A DNA stretch of 64,000 nucleotides from Plenodomus lindquistii (GCA_025504975.1 JANUWI010000021.1:186001-250000), one strand, 5' to 3'; positions 36,079 through 50,241 are shown, counted from the first letter of the stretch. Notes: a model not told the origin generated them from the sequence alone. Made by a program: numbers and translations.

Positions 36079-38085
36079 CTTAGCTCCCTTGAATGGGCGA
36101 CGGTATCGCAAGCTCCGTCCATGAGCTGTTCACCCATGTGTTCCCCATAATGTTTCCCATGCTGTTTCCTATTATTAACCGTCGCAACATGAATATGAGC
36201 GCTGACGGATCCTGTCATCATCATCGTACCATTGATGAGAACTTCGACTTCAGCCTCAATTATAGGGGCTATGCAGTCCATGACCTGCTGAAGTCCAGCA
36301 ATATGCGCGTTGTGGAGTTGGCCGCAACTTCTGCTCTAGCAAACGCGTCCTCACGTATCGCGCACAGCCTTGCGCCCTGATAGGAATTTGGGCAGCGTTT
36401 TGCGATTGCATAATTACATGACCTGGCAGGAGGTTGATGTCTGTACGACCATCTCCGGGAGATATGTCTCTTGTCATGAGACTCGGGCTTGAATTTTGGC
36501 AATGGTGTATGGATACGGGGGTTGAAGCAAAGGGGCACTGGACTGTGTGGCGCAAATCACCTTGGTGAAAGGTAGTGTGAAAAAGGTGCAGAGTGCAGAT
36601 AAGTTAGGGAAAATAAAGAACATGGGATCAACTTACCCTCTGGGCTTCATTGCGAGGCTGTTGTTTACCGTGCCAGTAACTAGTTTTACTGAGTTGTTGC
36701 CTTACTCTACATTATAAGCTATGCTGGTAGCAGCAAACAATCTAGTTAGAGACCTTCAATAGCGGAGGCTGCTCGGAAGATAGAAGCAATAACCATTAAC
36801 AACATTCTGCAGACATGGGTTGGTAAGGGTCAAATCAGGTCACTTTTCAGAATTTGAGACCTAACGTAGCGGGAGGTGGTTGAGCCACGATAATTCGTGT
36901 CCATATTGCATTGCGGCTGGATCTATCTCACGTCCATAATGCTCATTCTCACTATGCATTAGAAGCCCTTTGTTCTGTGCAATGACTCGTTATAGATCAC
37001 ATCTGACACAAAGTGCAAGGTCAAGATCATAGCAGGCACAACTCTCTACGCTGATTTCGAAGTTTTTTCTTCTCCGATGGGGTCTTGAAAGAGTAGTCCA
37101 GCATGTATCCTTGATACAAACAGCATTCGCCCACCGACATCGAGCCTCTTGCTCAGTCTCTTCAAACGAGGTTCATGCCAATCCGTTTCGATAATGCCGC
37201 CTTGCTCACCCGTGCTGCTGTTGGGTCTCTCAAGCGTGATTCCCGGAATGGTTACATGTCAAGTGACAGTGATTGTAGCAACGCTGGTGGACCGTCTTTG
37301 TGCGCGTATTGTCGCGCGAGCAGTGCAACCTCTCACCTTAGTGCCTCTCCCTTTTTTTCCCTTTCATTTATACTAGTTCCATCGTATTGATTCCCACCCT
37401 ATCATTTCAAATCATCCACCCTCTCGTTACGCTCACGCCACGCCATCACCGCCCACCGCCAAACGTACTCTATTAAACCGTCCTCTTCATCTGCCTAGCG
37501 CCCTATGCTAGTACCATATCTTCCCTGCAAGTATTTTGACACAGTGGTTCATTTTCGCGCTCTACGTGTTCTTAACTCGCGACTTATTGGGGTAATGCTT
37601 AGCCACGGCACAGCTAGGGCTGGCAAGGCGGGCTTAGTAGTCTCTAGTCTGGTTAGTATGGTGGGTCCACATGTGCCAGAGTTAGGGCTGCCTTCTTGCA
37701 AGCGACGCGAAAACCTGCGTAAGTGGGTTTCTTTTGCCGTTGCATATCGCCCGCTTCGAGCAAAGGGGCATACACTGTTAAGTACACTGGGTATAAAAAG
37801 ATTCAATTGCAGACAACAAATTTTCCCTTCTCTTTGGCAAGCTGGTTATCCCTCCTTTGACGTACCCTACAAAAAATGTTAACGAATCAGAAAAGTATGC
37901 AATAAAGGCTCTGCATCTCAACGCGGAGTTTGCACTGCTACTTAAACGGTCCGCTTCAATTCACGGCTCTGACCATCTCTTTCCTCTTTGCTTCGAAGGG
38001 GACATTCTCTTGCGCAGTAGCAAGACCTTATTGTGACATCTCAATGTACATGTCTCTAGAATAAGGTTGGTCCGCATTGCACGCC
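36079..38085. other. Intergenic, no supported gene
   Basis: Only short overlapping frames. A + strand frame at 36093-36380 (ending SSRIAHSLAP) has no recognisable domain. Nothing else seen. Confidence 0.4.
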
Positions 38086-39425
38086 ATGGAGGCCCTGACT
38101 ACCAACAGTTGTCGTTTACGCTCGGTACAGCCTATTCTCAGTGTTACCCCGCGAGTCTTAGCTAGCATGCTCAACCACACAGATCTTGATAAGCTCTTTA
38201 CATTAGTTAAGACCATTGAGCTTTACCTTTTATTTAACGCCAAGTGGGCCAGGAGTTATACCCTTGTTAAATTGCAAGGCGTTCTTAAGCGTTCCAAGCC
38301 GCTTACTAGCGAACCGATCGTCCTGGAATTCGATCGTCTATACCGGCAGCTACACTTGCCAAATGCCAACTCTATCGAGGAGATCAAGTGTGGAGATCAT
38401 CTACCCACCGGAAACTTGATAGTCGAAGTTGCCCCTTCTGTTGAAAACGGCGCTGCCGATACTTTTCCTGTCGAAAACGAGACAGGCAAATCCGCTCGTG
38501 CATATGCGTCTGTGCTCCAGAAGCGTTGAAGAGACGGTAAGTTTCACAAGTGGACACAGCCTTAACACATGGCTAATGTCGATTCACCAGCTCAGAAGAG
38601 TATGACACTCAAAGATCCTACACGAAGCAGTCCTGCCACTATGCGCCATCGCCAACAGAACGCGCCACTTGTGTATCATCAGCTAGCCCATGTTTCACGC
38701 CTTTCTTCATTGCCACCAAGCACGTAGGCCCGTTTCATCAAGACATCACAGCCCTGGTCAAAGACCTATCCCCAGACGTCGTGCGCGCAGAACTTCCCAG
38801 CTTTTCCCTAGCCGCTCCTCCATCTTCTCCGACGGCCACCGGGCATGTAAGCCTATTGTACCAAATTGAAATTGACACGGACAAAGGATTGCTCCCAGAT
38901 ATCGTAAGCGCAGACCTCCCTGGCCTTTTGCTTTGCGGTACTTTACAAACCCTTCGTGACTCATCGCCTGCACCACGTTATAGCCAGAGCGCAAGCCCGC
39001 TCGCTTCGGAAACTCGAACTCCAATCCACTGACCCACGATTGATCCAGACTTCAGCACTCTTGTCCAGGCCTCACTCGGGATATCGTTGATGACTGCCGT
39101 TGATGAATCCCGCGAGGAGATACACCATATCTGAAAGACCGTTGAGATGGACCTCCAAGGATTCATGGACAATTACTGGGTTGAAGTCTTTACCGTCACA
39201 GAGAACCAGATCGCTACCCTTCAAATTACTGCAACGAGAAAACAGGAGAGAAATTGCGCGAGTTCGACTAAAACTTGACTCAGCGAATAAATTGGGAGAA
39301 TGAGCGTATAAACAGTTACTGTGACAGCGTTCTCCACAAAACACTCAATAATGCTAAAGAATCTTTCTATATGCAGAAATGCAGACAATGGCGTGCACAG
39401 AGGGCGTCGTTCATACCCATTTAAA
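38086..39425 (+). pseudogene. Decayed intron-containing gene, unknown function
   Basis: Exon 1 starts at ATG 38086 (MEALTTNSCRLRSVQPILSV) and runs 147 codons to a TGA at 38527. A well-formed intron follows at 38537-38590 (donor GACG|GTAAGT, GCTAATG branch, CACCAG acceptor). Beyond it one frame reads SEEYDTQRSYTKQSC through LLYQIEIDTDKGLLPDIVSA to a TGA at 39030 and continues protein-like (LVQASLGISLMTAVDE) past a second TGA near 39135. After a frameshift near 39250 it reads QRINWENERINSYCDSVLHK and ends about 39425. Exon 1 and exon 2 are out of phase by one base. Two in-frame stops plus two frame breaks show a once longer protein with a charged, helical C-terminus. Confidence 0.55.
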
Positions 39426-42400
39426 GGTCGAGGACGAGAGAAATCGTAATGATGAATAATTTGAAACAATTGTGTTTTTTAGTGAATAATGTATGCCTAA
39501 TGCTTTTACGATCTACAAAAGTGTTAGATGGCTTACGGTGGCGATTGTGTTGTTAAGGGTTAGAGGACTCGCCTAAGACCCTTGGGATTCAGAGGTTAAG
39601 TCCTATATTCTTACCTTATCACGAACTATGATGTCTACTCTCAATATAGGTGAAGAGATGGCTGAATACAAAGGGACGGAGAGAGGCGCAATGAGACTAT
39701 GAATAATGTGATCCTGATGCGACGACTGGGGTTGCAACACGAAAAACGAGACGATGGAAGGTCGACTTGAGATCTCAAGCTTTGGCATGTTTTCTAAGCC
39801 TTGAGTTGCATTCACGTGTTGCAGAGACAGTGATGCAAATTAAGCACGCTTAACTTTTGCAGCACATGAACTGTAATAAACTGTTGTAGCATCTCTACCT
39901 ATAATAGTAAGCTTTTACGCCATAAGCGGCCTAAATAGAACAATATCTGAGTTTTCTAGTAGCAATAGGTTTTTCTAATGGCGACGTGATGCCTAGGTAG
40001 TAAGCCCTTTTGCGCGGTGTGGTAGTCATATCTAGATAAAGCCTAAGTCTCCAGACCTCCGCCGTCGCCTTTGAAGTACCTGCTGATGTTGGGTTTTGTA
40101 GTACAACAAATTTCGCCGTAGGTCGCAAAAAACTTGTATTGGGCAAGGACCGTGGGTTAAAGACTGAAAATATACAATGACCTAACTTTCAATTGTTTCT
40201 TGTGCAGATTCCTAATAGCTGAAGTTGCATTACGCGCGGTGAAGGCTTTCGTTAAATGTTAATTCAGTGTCCTATCCTATAGTATTACCTGTTCACTTTC
40301 TCATACCTGTAGCGCACCTGTTGCTGCAGCCATCATAAGTGTTTGCGTCTGGGCAGGAATTAACGTGTTCCCCATTCACAAAGGTCGTCATTGAGAATGC
40401 ACATTACCTCATCTGTGCGAGGTTGTGCACACCCTCTAGCAGGGAAGGTTTGAAAATCTGTTGCAGAGGAGCGTAGTCTAAGGGAATGTTCTGATATCAG
40501 GAGCTGAAGCGCATGGGTAACGAGGTCGATGGTCGCAATCAAATGAATCATATTGGTGCGGACGGCTGTGAAAACCCAAACCATGATCTTTGAGTCCTAA
40601 ACCACCAATGCTTTTACGTCGGTGCAAGAGTTAAGGATATGCAGTAGATCTGTGAGCACCAGCGCGCGTGGAGAAATTGCCGATACTTTGCATTCTCACA
40701 TTCGAAATCATGCTCCGCGTCGCGCAGTTGCACAATGCATTGAGTGGAAACGGCCGCGGAGATGAGGAGCCCACTTCGATGGCAAAGAAAAGGTGGAAGT
40801 GATAAAAGTAGAGAAGGTTTAGGGGCTTCACCATATGTAATGGCGGTAGTGTTCCTCGAGCTATTGAATGGTAATTTAGATACAGGCTGCCAAAAGCCAT
40901 CGCTTGCGCAAAAAGTACCACGCAATCAATTCGTCGCAGGCTCTCCTGGTAAGACTGACGATCAAGCATGAGAATTGCTATCAAGAAACTTTTTGTCCAT
41001 TTGCGGTGCTGGATCGGGAGGACTAGAGATCTAATGGGAGTTGAGAGTTAGGCTCTGGGGTACACTTCTAGCATCTAGGGCGCGCTGTGAGATCTTTGCG
41101 ATCCCACCAAAGCACCTCACCTCGTCTGATCATCACAGCAAAATCGTGAGCTCAAGATAGAGCTGGTGGCGTAAGCTATCGCGCGGCGGATCGTGGAGCG
41201 CTAGGCGCAGTGGAGGTTATGCATCGTCGTCGATATCTCACATTTTGCGCGCCTCGGTGGGTAAAGTCGTATTGAGTGCTTTCCCTGATTGCAGTAATAT
41301 CCAAATTGGACGTTCAAGGTCATTCCTTAAATCAAGAAGGTACGAAACATTTGCAATTGGTGTCGTACTTATGATGGTGCTCCAATATACCTGCAACATC
41401 TGTCTTACCATCATTCCAATTCCCTTCACTTGCTGACACATCCCTCATGGGTCACCATTACATATGTATTCAACCGCGTCATCTGCGATGTTTGTTTACT
41501 GGAAATTCGAGCTTCGATGTTTGTAGCGCAAAGGTAGCGCTAGGCGGTCTTCAAATCTGGGCTGCATCTGTATGCCTCGAACACTTCGTTCATCTCATTA
41601 GTGCCGCCTAGCTTGCCTATAGATGCCTCGCTACTCTACGTGACGCTGGCGCTTGGACAGGCTGCTTGTCGGGCCTGATTGGAATGATCCTGCTATAATA
41701 CTAGCCCGCATGAAGTTCGCGATACTGGCTCGATGCTGTCCATGAGGCTGCTCGAGCATCTCGGTCGATGGTTGGGTTTGTATGCCACTGTTTGATACAA
41801 GAAAGTCCCGCGGCTTACCCTCTGCATTGATCCGATTTCCCAGAACACACTCTACAATTTATACTGCTATGCGAAAAACAAAGTCCGTCAGGAATGTCGC
41901 CGTACTTGAAGATGGGTCTATGTTCGCGCTGGGTTAGCGTTCGCCGCTCGGTGAGTTCGCAGGTGTGGTGAAACTTGGCCTCTGCCTCGTGGTCTGGCGA
42001 CTCGGGCAGAGACTTCTTGAAGAAGGCGTTTGCTGCCCTCAATTGATATAAATTCCACGTGTAACGCGCTCGCAGACTAACCCCCTATGGCAGGGCTGGC
42101 AACAAGAGGGTGTGGACTGGTAAAGGACGTAAATCGCGAGAGTGGGAGATACCGCCAGAAGGGGTGGATGTAGCACTGGTCGCAGTGAAGGGTTCAGTCG
42201 CCGTCTGAGCATAGAGTGGTAGAGGTACAGCTACGCAGGTGGTGCATCGACGGCGTGAGAACCGGTAAGCTCTAATGCGGCTTTGGCCTTCTTTTGTTGT
42301 GGCGGCGGCATTCGGCGATGAGGCGTCGGTCACAAAGGGGGGCGGAGAGTGCCTGCCGGCGGCTATTGCATGACTTTGTACAAGGTTTGATTGCGCCGTA

Positions 42401-45400
42401 AGCCCCATGGTAATCGTCCGTGTATGCGGTATTAGTTCAGAACCACGGGCCGCTTGTGACCATGGAACCCTTATGTGCTAATTATACTCTGAAGTCTCAA
42501 AACAATAGATAATTAGCCACTAACAACGAGCGAGTCAGAAAAAGATTTACATGGTGAATTGCTATCCTGTCGTAGCTTGATCTCGCCTATACACATAATC
42601 AGTCTAGACATGAAGCAATGTTTGGGAGAACATATCTGATCGTGAATGCATCATATTGGTAGTAGGGAGGGTTGAAAGAATAGAGAGAATGTAGATAACA
42701 TAGCGTATCGATCATCAGTAGAATTTCGCGACGGTAGGGTTAGGGTAGCTCACACACGGCTCATGTCGACCGAAGATATTGCATAGAGACCATCGCCACA
42801 TCCTGCAAATGCCACGGGATGCATATGTCAACAAAGTATGGAAAATCCGACAGGGGCTTCGACTTCTACCACCCCCTCGTAATGCGGAGCTGCCGCATTC
42901 GCGATTGCATCGTGGTTGGCGAGTCAACGTGGTAATGACAACAAGAATCTTCGCTCAACACGATGTCCTTGAACTCATCGTGAGGTTGCATCCTCGATGT
43001 CGCTTCGCCGCTGTTGGTTGATGTTTCCGTGTCAAGATGAACATAGAACCCGTTCCTCGTCGTTGTCTCACCCAGTATCACGAGTTTCCACGATCGTGCA
43101 CAGTTCCACGTCACGAGGTAGAGACAAAACTGAAGTAGCAAGCTCGTGGCGGACGAGGGAGTCGACAATAAAATTGGGCAGATGACAGTGTTGTCCAAAA
43201 AAACTAGTGTAGCCATTATTTGGCTCGATCGAGACAATACCGCCACTGCGGCCCCATGAGGTCGTTCGGAAGAGCTCCTCAACAAGACAGTGGGCCCAAC
43301 ATAGACGCCTATCACAGTGTCATATTCGTCTCCGAAATCGTTCCACACTTAGCTTCTTTTCAGCTCAACAACCTCCGCCACGGCACCGGCACCTACAGCG
43401 GAGGGAAGGCCTAGCCATTGAATCGATGACCATGTATCCCAGCTTCGAGATGCCAGACACACGCTTCATCGACAAAGGGTATGACTATTTGAGGATGAGA
43501 GAATATTCGATAGGGAGGTTCAGACATTTGCCGACGACTTTGAAATACATTCGACAATGTGCAATTTCATTATCCCATGCAGATGGAGGCGTCAGCCGAG
43601 CAGTTCAATCGCATGATTGTCCTCTCCACTACCATCAGGCTCGCCCTGATCGACGCAAATCTCTATGCTCTGATCCACGTGTTGGAGGGAGTCTCTAGGG
43701 TCGGCCAACGCGACTGTGAATTGAGACGTCTGGAAGGTCTCAACGTACAACGTAGGCAGTCTTGACGATCACAGACATTGATGCGTCATTCTGCATTAGA
43801 AAACGCAGCGTTCGCCTTGGTAATGTAGGACAACCCTGATCGTTCAATGACGTCGAGGGTGCAGATTTGGCGGGCGACACTTATACGAATGCCGCATTGT
43901 CTACATTGCTGGGGACATTTGTAGTCAGTAATGGGGTATTGGATCTTGTATCATATTTTGATCCTGTGGATTCGGTGATCACAGTGGCAGATGCTTGAGA
44001 AGGCACGAGTCGGCGCATGCATCGTGGAGGCAGCGGCATGCAGCTTTCGATGCGCCGCGGCCCGGTCCCAGTCAGAAAGGTAAGAGAACAGAACAAGGTG
44101 GAGAAAAGTACATGAGCACCATATCCGGAGTTGTAGTAGCATAGAGATGTGGGATTTAGAACTCCCTGTGTGAGTGGATGCCAGGCGCATTCCGACTTGG
44201 TGCGGATCGGCGGTGTGCGCACACTCGACGGTCGTGTAAAGGGTGAATAGCTCAGGCAAGAGAGCAAATCTCAAGGTCAATGACGGTGAGAATGCTCGCG
44301 TTCTAGTAGGATCTGCGGTACATACAATGTGCAATGCCAAGGACGAGTTTTCATTAGTTATAAACGGCTAAGATCAGCGTCACCGTCTTGTCTTTGTTGC
44401 CTTGGATGAGGAACATTAGGAACGGGGGCGGCGCGGCACCCTGTGGAATTAGCCTTGGGCGACGCACTGCAATACCGCAACGAACGCGACACCACTTCGA
44501 TGCGATCTCGAAAATGTTGCGCGAATTGTCTATTACTTCACACCAGAAGCGTCACGCGATCATTGTGTGTTGTTAAGCTGACCGACTGGCAATCTGCTGT
44601 CCTTTTGCGGTCCCGCCAGAACGTACACCATGAGACTTGCGCCTCTAGTATCGGTTCGGTCTAGGTATTCCGCAGTATGAGCTCCGCTTGCTCCACCACT
44701 TGAAGCAGTTCTGTTGATGGCAAATAGATGGGGTTGGGGGCAGCGGAAAGAAGCGACTCGGAAGACGAGCGGTCCAAAGCAAGCGATTGAGAACTCCAGG
44801 CGAATGCATCCATTGGAGATGAATCCGGCCTGCAGTTAGCCTCCCCCAAGCCAACGCGATCGGACGATAAGAGGAACGCCAGACACTGCGTAGGAACAGC
44901 GCAGCCTCCAGACAAGACCAGTAGATGAGGGTCAGTTGGTATTGAGGCGTGGCCTGCACATCATATTGTCACGACTTTATTCAACTCTTCGTCATGGACC
45001 TCAACGCACACCACCAAACATGCAGAGTTGTCCAAGAACTTGCCTACTTGTTCAATGAGACCATCGCTGCGTCCTATCCACCCTGCATCCCGTCCGCCTG
45101 CCCACGTAGATGCGTTCACGCTCCCCATGGTAGGTTTGGCAGACGTCAATAATCTCAATTAAAATATCATCTCGCACGATACTCGCTCATCTCAGTTTCA
45201 GGAGAATGGCCTTTTCGTGACAAAATGGCTTAGGTTCAGGTAATGGTCAGTTCCGTGAAAGGTAGACAGGCAGGTGTTGGCGTTCTGCCGGAACGGTAAG
45301 ACCTGCTAAAGTATAGTATGCGGGCATCGCCTTCAACTCGTTAATGTGTAAAGGAAATCAAGCAGTAGTTCAACATTTTACGCATGGCGTTCAGCATCTG

Positions 45401-46099
45401 GCTGTCCGGTTTCTTAATTGTAAAGTTCGCTATATAGTATAAAAGCGTGCCAACATCTGTACTAGCGTACAATGGGTTTCCTTATTGCACACACACTCCA
45501 CCTTTTGGCGAATCTGAGACTTCTATACTAAGACAAGAGTTAACCATTATCCGCAGTCTGACCGCCGCATAACTTTCTTTTCTTGTCATGCTTCAGATTA
45601 GATATCGAACGTGCGAGTTGGTTTATACCTCAGCGATATTTGGGACAGTGCTGAAATACCATCTCCCTAAGGCACGCAATCTCTCCTACACAGTCAATCT
45701 AAGAGTCACAAGGCAGGCGTTCACTAACATATCTAATAGAAGGAATAGTCTAGCAAGCGAAGAATAGTCCATTGAAACTGCAAAATCTACCGAATATTGT
45801 ATGAGAGTAACTAGGTACAAATGTCCACCTTTGCGCCATACACACAAGAACGCTCGCTAAATCTGTAGGGTATCTCTATCCATGAACGTCATAAAATCGT
45901 GAAATCGTGAAACGCCTAAATCAAAAAACTATACCTACTAACCTAAACAACTCAAAGAAAACCCACCATGTCGACTGGGAATAAATGGTGAGCCATTTAC
46001 GTGCATGGCCGAAAAGGAAAAGATGTGTAACAACGAGAAGGGTGCCACAAGAAGAACTCAGATGCTGCTACTCGCTGCGCCTCCGCTTGTTTTGGGACA
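39426..46099. other. Long stretch without supported genes
   Basis: Many short overlapping frames lie on both strands; the longest is 42866-43348 on the - strand, with no recognisable domain. Nothing shows intron structure plus domain similarity. 45300-46000 is slightly AT-rich and empty. Relics or small unrecognised genes are possible. Confidence 0.4.
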
Positions 46100-47420
46100 T
46101 TAATTGCGCATGAGCTCGTCAAACATACCTTCACCGTCCTCGTGAATGTCCACTCCTGGAGGTGGGTAGATTTCGCCAAAAAGGTCGTCATCGTCAGAAT
46201 CTGCTACCTGTGCATCTTCATTTGCTAGACGCCGCTTCATCCTGACCATATCGTTGAAGTAAAAATCGTTCGGTTCAGGACGCTTGTGTATTGGGGCATC
46301 GCCATGGATGCGGTATAAGTATGTCCGCGCTAGTTTAGGCGTGAAGTTCTTCCCCTTTGTTGCGGATGGTGTCCACCGCTTCGCATCAATATCCATTATT
46401 AACTTGGTGTATGCCGCGAGGTTACAAAAGACGTCTACGTCGAGTGAGTAAATGAGTGTAACAGGATATGCCTTCCATTCACTCACGCTGAGCCCACAAT
46501 TTAGCGTGAACGGAGCTGCGGGACAAGTCGATGTCACGTCGCGAGAAGCTGAAAACTTTCTTGAAGTGGCTCATGTTGTACATCGCCCCAAATGCTTGCC
46601 TCAGGTCATTGAGATTTTTCACCTCGTCCCTCAACCAAGCATTCGACACGAACACGCCCTGGATCCATGACTGCAACAGTTAGGAAATGTAGATCACAAA
46701 GAGGAGCGATAGATCACCTTCATCTTCTTGAGCAATGCACACTTCCACGTCGAGCACAGGTTCTTAATTCGCAGACGCGCAATCTTATCGACCAAAAACC
46801 GTGCCGGATCTGACATGTTTTCTGGGACGCAGCGCCGAATGAGCTTTACACATTTGTCCGGGGAGAATGTGGCGATGAAGGTTAAGTGTGTGAGATCGTC
46901 TATAAGGTGTAACCGAGACTCGATGTCGATGGCGGTCTTCTCGATGTTGACCTCTTGAAGTTCGCGTCTCGTTGGCATAGCCGTGTTCTGAGAAAGACAT
47001 GACGTGTTAGCAGATGTCAACCCTATCTCAGTCGAACAAACTTACGGCGTCATCACCCTCGAGATCCGAGAGAGAGAAGTGCTCAATGCGCCCATTGTTG
47101 AAGCTGATGCCAATCTTCTCTTGCTCGGCATGAATGTCCAGCTCAGCGCGCCTTGAGCCTCTCCTCCTAAGTCGCTGGAGCTCAGCCTCAATCTCTCTGA
47201 CCTGTCGTTGCTGAGCAGCAGAGACTTTGGCGATAGAAGCCAGTTCGGATTCCCGGTGCTTTTGCTTCTTCTTCCTCCGATCTCGCTGCTCGAGTTCGAT
47301 GTCGCGAGCAGCCAACCGAGCTCGAGAAGACGTCTTCTTCTTCTGACTCGGCTCCTTGGGTGAGCGAGTTGACGGAGGAGCAGAAGGTGAAGTCGACCTG
47401 CCACCTTTTTTCCGTGACAT
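46100..47420 (-). CDS. Four-exon protein of unknown function
   Basis: Exons 47420-47046, 46987-46718, 46670-46487 and 46434-46100 are joined by introns of 58, 47 and 52 nt. Donors are GTAAGT, GTGATC and GTGAGT; acceptors are CAG, CAG and TAG. All phases agree, giving 387 residues. The N-terminus is Ser/Pro/Lys-rich (SRKKGGRSTSPSAPP) with a basic KKKQKHRESE region and a coiled coil (VSAAQQRQVREIEAELQRLR). The middle part looks globular (FIATFSPDKCVKLIRRCVPE, then MKSWIQGVFVSNAWLRDEV). The C-terminus has acidic runs (DSDDDDLFGEIYPPPG). Start at ATG 47420 is the first after a stretch without coding character. No known domain is recognised. It is the only clearly intact gene between 27 and 54 kb, divergent from the broken acidic gene at 48053. 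Confidence 0.75.
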
Positions 47421-48052
47421 ATCTGACAGCCTGCAAGCAACACGGAAGCCAGATAGAAGCGATGGCCAAGAAAGACGGCGCTGGTAGAGAAGAACACGCG
47501 CTTGGGCTGAAAGAGTGAGTGGTGGTGGGAAGGTGGGGAAGGAAGCTGGAAATGGATGCCTGGGGCGGTGGGGCTCGGTAGCGCGAGGAAGAACAGATAT
47601 TCCGGCGCTAGTGGAGGTACGTGCGCCACACCTTGCCTTGCGTTCGCGACGCAGCAGTGGTCTCCAACTGGAACTCATCACGCCCAGCTTATCTGCCTCT
47701 CCCCATAACGTGCATGTCTCTGGTGTTTCCGCGTTCGATATACTGCTTTTGCAATACTCCAGCGATCCTTTTTTGGCTTGCACAGCCTGCTCGAGGCCTC
47801 GTCTAGTGCGCCATCTGGCCATCCCTCCATACAGTCCACAAGAGGAGATTCCGGTGTTCGGAGCAGTCTCTGAGAGTATTCAGAGGACACAATTCTTAGT
47901 TTCGGTATGTGAATATATCACTTGGTGTTAGTAGCGAAGTACTTCGCGCGCTGCATAGTCTGGACATCTTGTCCACCGAGCTGTCTGAGCTTTGCATCTA
48001 CAATTCCATGACTGCATTTCGCTAATTTCTGTCGAGACAGGACACTCATGCA
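47421..48052. other. Divergent intergenic region
   Basis: About 630 bases between the start of the 387-residue gene (- strand) and the first ATG of the acidic gene (+ strand). It may hold a shared bidirectional promoter. Open frames here continue upstream of the ATG at 47420 but lack coding character. Confidence 0.4.
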
Positions 48053-50241
48053 ATGACGAGATCACTCTACAATCCCACGCTCCCCGAGCCGAGCCGAGAC
48101 AACCAAGATGCGCCGGTGACTGAGCCTGTGGCGTCAGAAGACTCAGATGACCTCCCGGACATGCCATACTCCGGCGGTTAGGACGTGGATCCCCAACCCA
48201 ACTCTTCCGTCGACCGAATTGTCTCCCACCAATGGTGGATCATAATAGCCAAGGACGCGATACAGAGCGCTGGACTAAGCGCATCAGATAACGCGTTCGA
48301 CGTGGAGATGAGTGAAGATGGCGATGCTGAGCGAGACGGCTATGATGAATCTGGAGCTGGCATTGTCTACTGGGCCATACCTCATCGTGGGCAAGACGAG
48401 AACAAGGGGAAGATGATGTTGTCGATACATTCGGTCCAGATGACGAGGAGCAGACGAGCCCAACTGCTGCGCCGCGAACTCATCCTGTGTCGGAACCCAT
48501 TGAGGACGATGAAGACGCGGATGATCTCACCTCTGCGTCTCCCTACACGTCAGGCAACGCGAGTTCAGAGCGGTTGCTACAAGGATGAGCTCGCTTTCGC
48601 GTCGGGATTCGTCTAGTGGTACGATATGCACCGCTGCAAGAAAAACCCGGTCGCGTCCCACGTTTGTTGGTGTGGATATGATCACCGCGGGCAAAGATGG
48701 ACAATTACCATGGAAAGGTAAAACCTTTCCGGCAGCGCCTTATGACATCCGCAATTCATGCCCCGGATGGTCGCGAAGTATGACTTTGTTGTGTGAGAAC
48801 AGAGTTGTTAAACATGTCGCGTCTTACTACTTTGGGAATGATTTGCTTCTTCATCTCTTCCAGTGGACGTCGCAGCTTTGGAAGCAGTTGTCGCATGGAT
48901 GGGCGAAAGCTGACTTTACCCTACCTCCCCGTCCCTCAGCTGCGCACGACTTCTGCCCTTGATCCATCACACCATACATCGTACACGACGTATTCCCACG
49001 ACGCCGAACCTTCTTGATGGGCCGAGAGAGAGGTATTCCGTCCGCCGTGCGCCCAACATCGAGTGGTACAATAGCAGCAACGGCAGCACCAATGGCAGAT
49101 CAGCAGGCGTATGAGCTGATAAAGCGCATGAGTGACTTGACAGCAAGCATGCCACCAGCTCGGGGTCCAGTTTCGGACATATGGGCCCTCTTTGAGGAGC
49201 TTTGCCCAGATTCAAGCCAGCAGAAAGTGATGGTGAAGCTTCGCAAACACATCCAGAGGGTGCTCATATGGTGCTTCGCGGGATTGTCACGCAAACTCCG
49301 TGCGCCCAAGCGTCTCGATTCTCGCAATCAGTATGGTCCAAGTCAGATGCTTGGCCAGCTTTTCGGACGGCTTGTACTAGTCGGCGCTATGTGAGCAACC
49401 TCAACAAGCTCGTCAAGAAAGGTGCTACTACACGTCCTTGGCCAGTCGTGTGGGGCAAGCTCGTGAGGGCGCGGCAGAAAGGCGATGATGTGTATGAAGA
49501 GTTCCAGCGCGGTACAATCGATGCAGAAACTTGGAGGTCGGTCGGAAGCGGTGTTGTCTCCACTACAGCCGGTCGTGGCTACACTTTCAACACCACGAGC
49601 CGGAAGCGAAACGTCGATCGCGCGACTGCATTGAAAGACGACCACAACGATGCGCGCTGCGTGGATGTGGCTGGGGACATGCACGATAGTGAATCTACGC
49701 GCAAGAGACAACGGCGTAGCGAAGTGAGCTATCCGGAAGCCGAGGTGACGCGGCGGGCAATGAGTCGTTCCAGCGATGTCGAGTGTGAGCGACGGGGCAA
49801 GGATTCCGACTCAGAATTCGACGGCGATGCAGACGGACCCGAGAACTGGATTCCCGGCCTAGTGCCCGACTCCTCCGGCGTGGAAGAGATCAGCACCATC
49901 CAACCCCCGCAACTCAAGCATCATGAATTCCGGCAAGCGATCCAAGAAAGACCAACCCAAGAAAAACCATTCGATTGCAGCTCTCTAGTCCAATCCACCG
50001 AGACACAGGCGCGAAGTTTAACGCCAGCCATGAAGGATTGCCGGTTGATGATCTTGTGAGTCGTGACCCCGAACGATTTGCAAAGGCCGGCCAGACCTCA
50101 TGTCTTCTAGCCCAGGCCAAGTGGACACCTCCGATCCTCTTTAAGACACCAGAGAACGGCTCGAAGGAACAAGACATGGTGGCTGACTTATCCCACGTGG
50201 ACTTGGAGGAAGTGCCAGACGATGACGATGACTTCGATTAG
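48053..50241 (+). pseudogene. Broken gene for an acidic, Ser-rich nuclear-like protein
   Basis: ATG 48053 opens MTRSLYNPTLPEPSRDNQDA, acidic (SEDSDDLPDMPYSGG), cut by a TAG at 48179. The same frame continues (IVSHQWWIIIAKDAIQSAGL) to about 48410. A one-base shift then opens VVDTFGPDDEEQTSP and IEDDEDADDLTSASP. Later pieces are YELIKRMSDLTASMPPARGP (frame of 49014-49394), then YVSNLNKLVKKGATTRPWPV (frame of 49202-50059) with SRKRNVDRATAL and basic KRQRRSE. The end is EEVPDDDDDFD in a third frame, stopping at 50241. Some frame changes could be introns, but I found no convincing donor/acceptor pairs for all, and the TAG is a plain stop. Family not recognised. Acidic and basic patches suggest a nuclear protein. 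Confidence 0.45.

Noticed and set aside
39555..39610. tRNA-like stretch (GGTTAGAGGACTCGCC...GGTTAAGTCC)
   Set aside because: No consistent acceptor stem or anticodon arm could be folded, and the T-loop consensus is missing.
42866..43348. 160-residue - strand frame
   Set aside because: No domain, no homologue recognised, and codon usage is not clearly better than the opposite strand.
47423..47822. 134-residue upstream extension of the 387-residue gene
   Set aside because: The extension does not begin at a supported ATG and lacks coding character; the ATG at 47420 starts the conserved-looking part.
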